A stretch of DNA of 26,331 bases, from the NCBI GenBank assembly GCA_051745065.1, contig JBNJDQ010000018.1, positions 1-26,331 on the forward strand. Direction: 5' to 3'. Made by a program: the position numbers and the translations under genes. Under the pieces are notes generated by a model that was given only the letters and a program-made list of their open reading frames with translations, did not search any database and was not told where the DNA came from. Shown here piece by piece: positions 22,658 to 26,331 of this stretch (the first letter of the stretch is position 1; every line of letters begins with the position of its first letter). The stretch is from Chitinivibrio sp051745065 (lineage in GTDB: Bacteria; Fibrobacterota; Chitinivibrionia; Chitinivibrionales; Chitinivibrionaceae).

Positions 22658-24846
22658 AAGCAGTCGGTCTGATCCTGCTTCTCCTCTTTCTTTCCGCACC
22701 GGCAGCATCCCTGTCACCCCTGGAAGAAGCAACACTCATAAGCCCGAACGGCACGACACATCACTACAATGGCACTCCTCTGCCGCGCCCCAGTCAGGGG
22801 GTTCATACGCTCTACTGGTCTGACCTGCCGCCGGCCCATCACACCCTCTACCTGCCGCCCAGTCCCTACCCATGCATTCTGCACATCGGCTCGGACACGC
22901 TCTACTCGCGGGGGAGTCTTGAAACAAGTACCACCCTCGCCAATTATGCCGCAACAACAGTGCCTCTGCCTGCAAAATCTCTCTCCACCGGTAATGACAC
23001 CCTGAAAATCCACTTTTACAGCGACGGGCAGTCCTATCCCTTTCCCATACCCCGCAGCGGAGCCTACCATGACGTCCGGCGACGGAGTGAGATTATTACG
23101 TTTTTCAACAGCCGCGGTATCAGCGCAATCGTTCTCGCCTCCTTTATTTCGGCTCTTCTCTACTTTTCTCTGGCCTTGACAGGACGAACCATCCGGCGGG
23201 ATCTTCTGTGGTTTTCCCTCTTTCTCTGCGCCCTTTCCCTTTCCTACATCAACTTTCTCTTCAACGCCGACATTGCCAATGAACTCCTTCTCTTTAAAAT
23301 TTCCCGGTCCGCTCTGATCTACCTGATAACACTTCTCTTCTTTTACGTAACAGAACATCTTGCCCTGTTACGTGACAGTCGGATAAAAATCAGCCTCCTG
23401 ATTCTCACAATCCCCTTTGTACTCTACATCCTCGGCGCGGACAGCAAAAACAGTATTAATCATATTTATCTGAAGGCAACAGTCTACATTTACCGGCCGC
23501 TCCTCTTTGTGATGCTCTTTCTCTACCTCTACCGTGTATTCCACAAAAAAGAAAAACGCCACATTATCTCCTTTGCCGGCTTTCTCATTGTCCTCTTCGC
23601 CATGCTTCGCGACGCACACTGCCTCAAAAACAACCTGTGGCCATCCCAGGCTTTCGGACCGGATTTCTGGCTGATACCCTACGGCTATCTCGTACAGTCT
23701 CTTTCGATCATTATTACCCTGACAATTTCCGAAAAGCATTTCATTGCCTCCCTCGCCCGCCATGAGAGGACTCTTTCATGGCGCAATTCCCTCCTTGAAA
23801 AAAAAGAACAAAAGTATAAAGATCTTACCGCAGCCTATGAGAACTATGCCCTCTATCTGTGCAAAATCATATCTCCCGCCGTGAAAACCCTTTCCACTCT
23901 GAACCACGCAGATGACGATGAAAAAGATAAATCCCGCGAAAACCATGCCCTGCAGCGCCTCAACTTCTGCAGCACCTCTCTGGAGATATACCGAACCATT
24001 ACCCGCACGGGCCTTACTCCGGCACCACGCAGCGTGGATATTCGCGCAGTTTTCAACACCGTCATTCGTGAATACTCCCGCCGTGTCCGCAGCAAAAACC
24101 TCTCCCTGATCCCCATCTTCTACGATATACTTATTCCACAACGCCTGTACACCGATTCCAACCTTGCCGAATTCATTCTCTCCGCCCTGCTTGAAGATAT
24201 AACCGAAAAAACCGACACCGGGGGAATTACCGCCAAGCTCGATTACAATAACGGTCGCCTGATCTTTGAAATCAGCAGTACCAGTACCCGTGCGACGAAA
24301 TTCTTTTATACCCCCAACAGGGAAAATACAGGCACATTCTCCCAGCGCTGTGCCGAGGTGGGGATTCCCCTGGCAGCGGTGGAAGAAGTGCTCACCGCAC
24401 TTCACGGAACGCTCCATTTCATTGGAAACGAAGATGAACCCAAAACGTTCATTGCCGAAATCCCCGCACCTCCCGCAGAAGCGGAACACACTCCACGGGG
24501 GGCACGATGCACTGTTCTGGTTGCTGATCCCCATAAAATAACCCGGACCCTTCTTGCCGAACAGCTGCGCGCCCTGGGTAACCACGTGCTCACTGCCGAA
24601 TCTGAAGAGGAAGCAGCACGCATACTGCGCTCAACGAAAGTCCCCGTTCTTTTTATTGACAGCAGTTTCTCTGCGGCCCGCGACCGCGATGCACTCCGTC
24701 GTCTGACCCGATCCAATCCTCCCCTCTTTACGGCAGGGCTGAGAAACAGCGACGATACCGAAACAATTCTTCCCCGCTCCATACCCAAGCCCGTAAACCA
24801 CGAGGACCTTCGTATTCTTATGGAGGACGCCCTCTCCCTTCAATAA
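22654..24846 (+). CDS. 7TMR-DISM receptor with degenerate histidine-kinase core and C-terminal receiver-like domain
   Basis: This 730-residue membrane protein has a signal peptide (about 1-20), a periplasmic beta-rich domain (about 21-150) and seven predicted helices (about 155-370), an arrangement typical of 7TMR-DISM receptors. A coiled coil (about 375-400) and a kinase-like region (about 400-615) follow, then a receiver-like domain (about 622-728). The phosphoacceptor position is not His: the segment aligned to SHELRTPL reads LCKIISPAV, with C403. The N-box (NLLxNA) reads ALLEDI, and neither a DxGxG nor a GLGL box is found. The receiver keeps phospho-Asp D669 (LFIDSS) and Lys K712 (PKPV) but has only one Asp in its acidic pocket (VADPHK, D625). 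It looks like a pseudokinase receptor. It is the last gene of the plsC-GT2 run. Confidence 0.85.
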   Translation: MKAVGLILLLLFLSAPAASLSPLEEATLISPNGTTHHYNGTPLPRPSQGVHTLYWSDLPPAHHTLYLPPSPYPCILHIGSDTLYSRGSLETSTTLANYAATTVPLPAKSLSTGNDTLKIHFYSDGQSYPFPIPRSGAYHDVRRRSEIITFFNSRGISAIVLASFISALLYFSLALTGRTIRRDLLWFSLFLCALSLSYINFLFNADIANELLLFKISRSALIYLITLLFFYVTEHLALLRDSRIKISLLILTIPFVLYILGADSKNSINHIYLKATVYIYRPLLFVMLFLYLYRVFHKKEKRHIISFAGFLIVLFAMLRDAHCLKNNLWPSQAFGPDFWLIPYGYLVQSLSIIITLTISEKHFIASLARHERTLSWRNSLLEKKEQKYKDLTAAYENYALYLCKIISPAVKTLSTLNHADDDEKDKSRENHALQRLNFCSTSLEIYRTITRTGLTPAPRSVDIRAVFNTVIREYSRRVRSKNLSLIPIFYDILIPQRLYTDSNLAEFILSALLEDITEKTDTGGITAKLDYNNGRLIFEISSTSTRATKFFYTPNRENTGTFSQRCAEVGIPLAAVEEVLTALHGTLHFIGNEDEPKTFIAEIPAPPAEAEHTPRGARCTVLVADPHKITRTLLAEQLRALGNHVLTAESEEEAARILRSTKVPVLFIDSSFSAARDRDALRRLTRSNPPLFTAGLRNSDDTETILPRSIPKPVNHEDLRILMEDALSLQ

Positions 24847-24952
24847 AACCAATATGCTTTGGCGCTGAGTGCGTCATAAAAGAGAAGGAAATCATCACTT
24901 TTTACGCATTTTTCCATATTTATTCTATATTAATGAGTAAAAGGAGAATATA
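24847..24952. other. Intergenic region before the secreted protein gene
   Basis: This 106-base region has no ORF or tRNA. A weak 4-bp hairpin around 24861-24875 is not followed by a T-run, so it is not a convincing terminator. The downstream half is AT-rich and carries the promoter-like elements and AAGGAG (24941-24946) of the next gene. Confidence 0.5.
24901..24931 (+). promoter_or_regulatory. Possible promoter of the secreted-protein gene
   Basis: TATATT (24926-24931) lies 21 bases before the ATG, and TTTACG (24901-24906) lies 19 bases upstream of it. The spacing is long, so only the -10 is reasonably convincing. Confidence 0.3.
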
Positions 24953-26331
24953 ATGCATCTACTGCGAAAAATGCTGCTGCTTTTCTGCATAAGCCTGCCC
25001 CTGACAGCAGGAATTCACTCTACGGGGATACGCTCCTCCTCCTATGGAATCGGGTATCCATCGCATCAGGATATTATTAATGCCTGTGTTAATATGTGCC
25101 GGTACAACAAAGGGGCAAAACCGGTTCAGGTATGGATTGTCGGTATCACGCGCGGCGGATCCTGTCGGCTGGAGTTTCCCAATACCACAGGACGGGACTA
25201 CTCCAATGTCGTTTTTAACAACAGTATCGACGATCACGAAGAAATCCTTTCCCGGTTTGATTCTCTGGGAATTCAAGTCTATCTGCAGGTTGAAAGCCAA
25301 ATGGCGGATATGGAAGAACTGATACCCCTGGTACTGAACCGCTACAAACACCACCCTTCGGTGATTGGGTTTGGGGTGGACGTGGAATGGTACCGGGAAA
25401 ATCTTCCTGAAAACGACGGTTGGGGAGCCCAGGTAACCGACTCCGCCGCACGCAGCTGGGAAGAATCCGTGAAAGCAGTGGACAGCTCATACACCCTTAT
25501 GCTGAAGCACTGGGACCGCGCCTGGATGCCGCCAAACTACCGCGGTGATATTCTTTTTCTGAATGACAGCCAGGGCTTTGACAATCTGGAAGCCATGTGT
25601 CGCGAATACCTGCACTGGGCCAAAAGATTTCATCCGGCCTCCGTGGCGTATCAAATCGGATACAACCATCCCATTCCCGACGGAGAGGGAGGCACCAATA
25701 ATGATCACTCCTGGTGGTCCACCTTTTCCAATCCCGTGGAAACCATGTCATCTGCGATCAGCGAAACAGTTCACTCCGTATATCCCGATCTGGACGTCAG
25801 TATCTTCTGGGTGGACTTTACCCTTCGTGATCCCCGCACGGATCTGTTCCGCACGCCCGGAAACTATCCCTATGCCCTTGGGCGCAAAAATCCTGATCGT
25901 CGAATCAGTGAAAACGCCGGCGGTCTCTGTATTGATACACTCCGCCTGCATCAACTGGGAGAAAGCCCCTACACCCTTTCCTGTCGTGACGACCGCTTTG
26001 AAATACGCCACGACTCAATCCTTTTTCTCAGAGAGAATTCTTTTCTGGACTATGAAGAGGATTCCTGCCCCACCCTTACCATTGACATTCTCCAGGAACA
26101 GGGCTTTATCGTAAACAGCATTTCCATTTCCCTGAACGTCTTTGATGTTCCCCCTGCGGTTGATCTTTCAGCCCCTCCTGTACAGGTATTCAGTCAGAAT
26201 CAGCAGACACGCAACCTTGATCTCAGCAAATTCGCCCGGGGAGAACAGCTTACCTTTGCAGCCCATACGATCCCCGAAGGCTTTAGCTGTTCCCTGGAGG
26301 GCAACAACCTTACCCTGCAGACCGAAGCATC
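24953..26331 (+). CDS. Secreted beta/alpha-barrel (glycoside-hydrolase-like) protein with beta-rich tail modules, 3' end outside window
   Basis: The frame is open from the ATG at 24953 to the window end (459 complete visible residues). AAGGAG precedes it by 7 bases. A signal peptide is clear (LLRKMLLLFCISLPLTAG). Residues about 25-300 alternate strand and helix segments as in a TIM barrel: VWIVGITRGG, IQVYLQVESQ, VIGFGVDVEWY, YTLMLKHWD, DILFLNDSQGF, VAYQIGYNHP, VSIFWVDFT. Acidic residues at strand ends, notably D143 and E145 in GVDVEWY, are candidate catalytic residues, but I do not recognise the family. Residues from about 345 on look like cadherin- or Ig-like beta modules (ILFLRENSFLDYEED, SISISLNVFDVPPAVDLS). 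The gene starts after a 106-base gap with its own promoter-like elements. Likely an extracellular polysaccharide-acting or -binding protein; function inferred. Confidence 0.75.
   Translation, partial: MHLLRKMLLLFCISLPLTAGIHSTGIRSSSYGIGYPSHQDIINACVNMCRYNKGAKPVQVWIVGITRGGSCRLEFPNTTGRDYSNVVFNNSIDDHEEILSRFDSLGIQVYLQVESQMADMEELIPLVLNRYKHHPSVIGFGVDVEWYRENLPENDGWGAQVTDSAARSWEESVKAVDSSYTLMLKHWDRAWMPPNYRGDILFLNDSQGFDNLEAMCREYLHWAKRFHPASVAYQIGYNHPIPDGEGGTNNDHSWWSTFSNPVETMSSAISETVHSVYPDLDVSIFWVDFTLRDPRTDLFRTPGNYPYALGRKNPDRRISENAGGLCIDTLRLHQLGESPYTLSCRDDRFEIRHDSILFLRENSFLDYEEDSCPTLTIDILQEQGFIVNSISISLNVFDVPPAVDLSAPPVQVFSQNQQTRNLDLSKFARGEQLTFAAHTIPEGFSCSLEGNNLTLQTEA

Noticed and set aside
24861..24875. Hairpin after the 7TM receptor gene as terminator
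   Set aside because: Only four pairs with a G-U, and no T-run follows.

Overview
The window is 26.3 kb of dense Gram-negative bacterial chromosome. The outer-membrane protein with thrombospondin type-3 repeats, the PlsC acyltransferase and the signal peptides all point to a diderm. I see no phage, insertion sequence, CRISPR array, rRNA or tRNA. The mix of calcium-binding OmpA-type porin, CheB/CheR-PAS fusion, 7TMR-DISM receptor and large secreted carbohydrate-enzyme-like protein would suit the Fibrobacterota/Chitinivibrionia or a related FCB-type lineage. That placement is a low-confidence inference, because no marker in the window fixes it.

Layout. Positions 1-2801 lie on the minus strand: the N-terminal part of an outer-membrane beta-barrel/TSP3 protein (cut by the window edge) and the magnesium channel mgtE. 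Everything from 2871 to the end is on the plus strand. A small membrane-anchored protein resembling the C-terminal tail of ComEC (2871-3527) is followed by an intrinsic-terminator hairpin. Then comes the conserved translation/RNA cluster rimP-nusA-infB-rbfA-nrnA(DHH)-truB (3620-10049), which lacks the ylxR, ribF, rpsO and pnp genes often found with it. After it come a LeuT-like sodium symporter, a 54-residue MetS-like subunit and a class V aminotransferase (10096-12984), which may form an amino-acid uptake and conversion unit. Next are malQ (13016-14482) and a translationally coupled signalling block: flavodoxin-like protein, CheB/CheR/PAS fusion, PAS histidine kinase with a receiver, and a DsrE-like protein (14500-20258).

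A second run starts at 20321: a half-size EamA/DMT-type membrane protein, plsC, a membrane GT2 glycosyltransferase and a 7TMR-DISM receptor whose kinase core has lost its phospho-accepting histidine and ATP-binding boxes but keeps a receiver-like domain. The last gene (24953 to beyond the window) encodes a secreted protein with a beta/alpha-barrel-like N-terminal half and beta-rich tail modules.

Coupling is tight. Stop/start overlaps (ATGA, GTGA or TTGA) or longer overlaps join rbfA/nrnA, nrnA/truB, symporter/metS, metS/aminotransferase, flavodoxin/cheBR, cheBR/kinase, kinase/dsrE-like, plsC/GT2 and GT2/7TM receptor. No gene-free stretch exceeds 180 bases. The most interesting items are the 7TM pseudokinase coupled to lipid/glycan enzymes, the redox-protein-flanked CheBR/kinase operon without a chemoreceptor, the ComEC-tail-like orphan, the hairpin immediately before rimP, and lost signature residues in NusA KH2 and in the LeuT-like gate.
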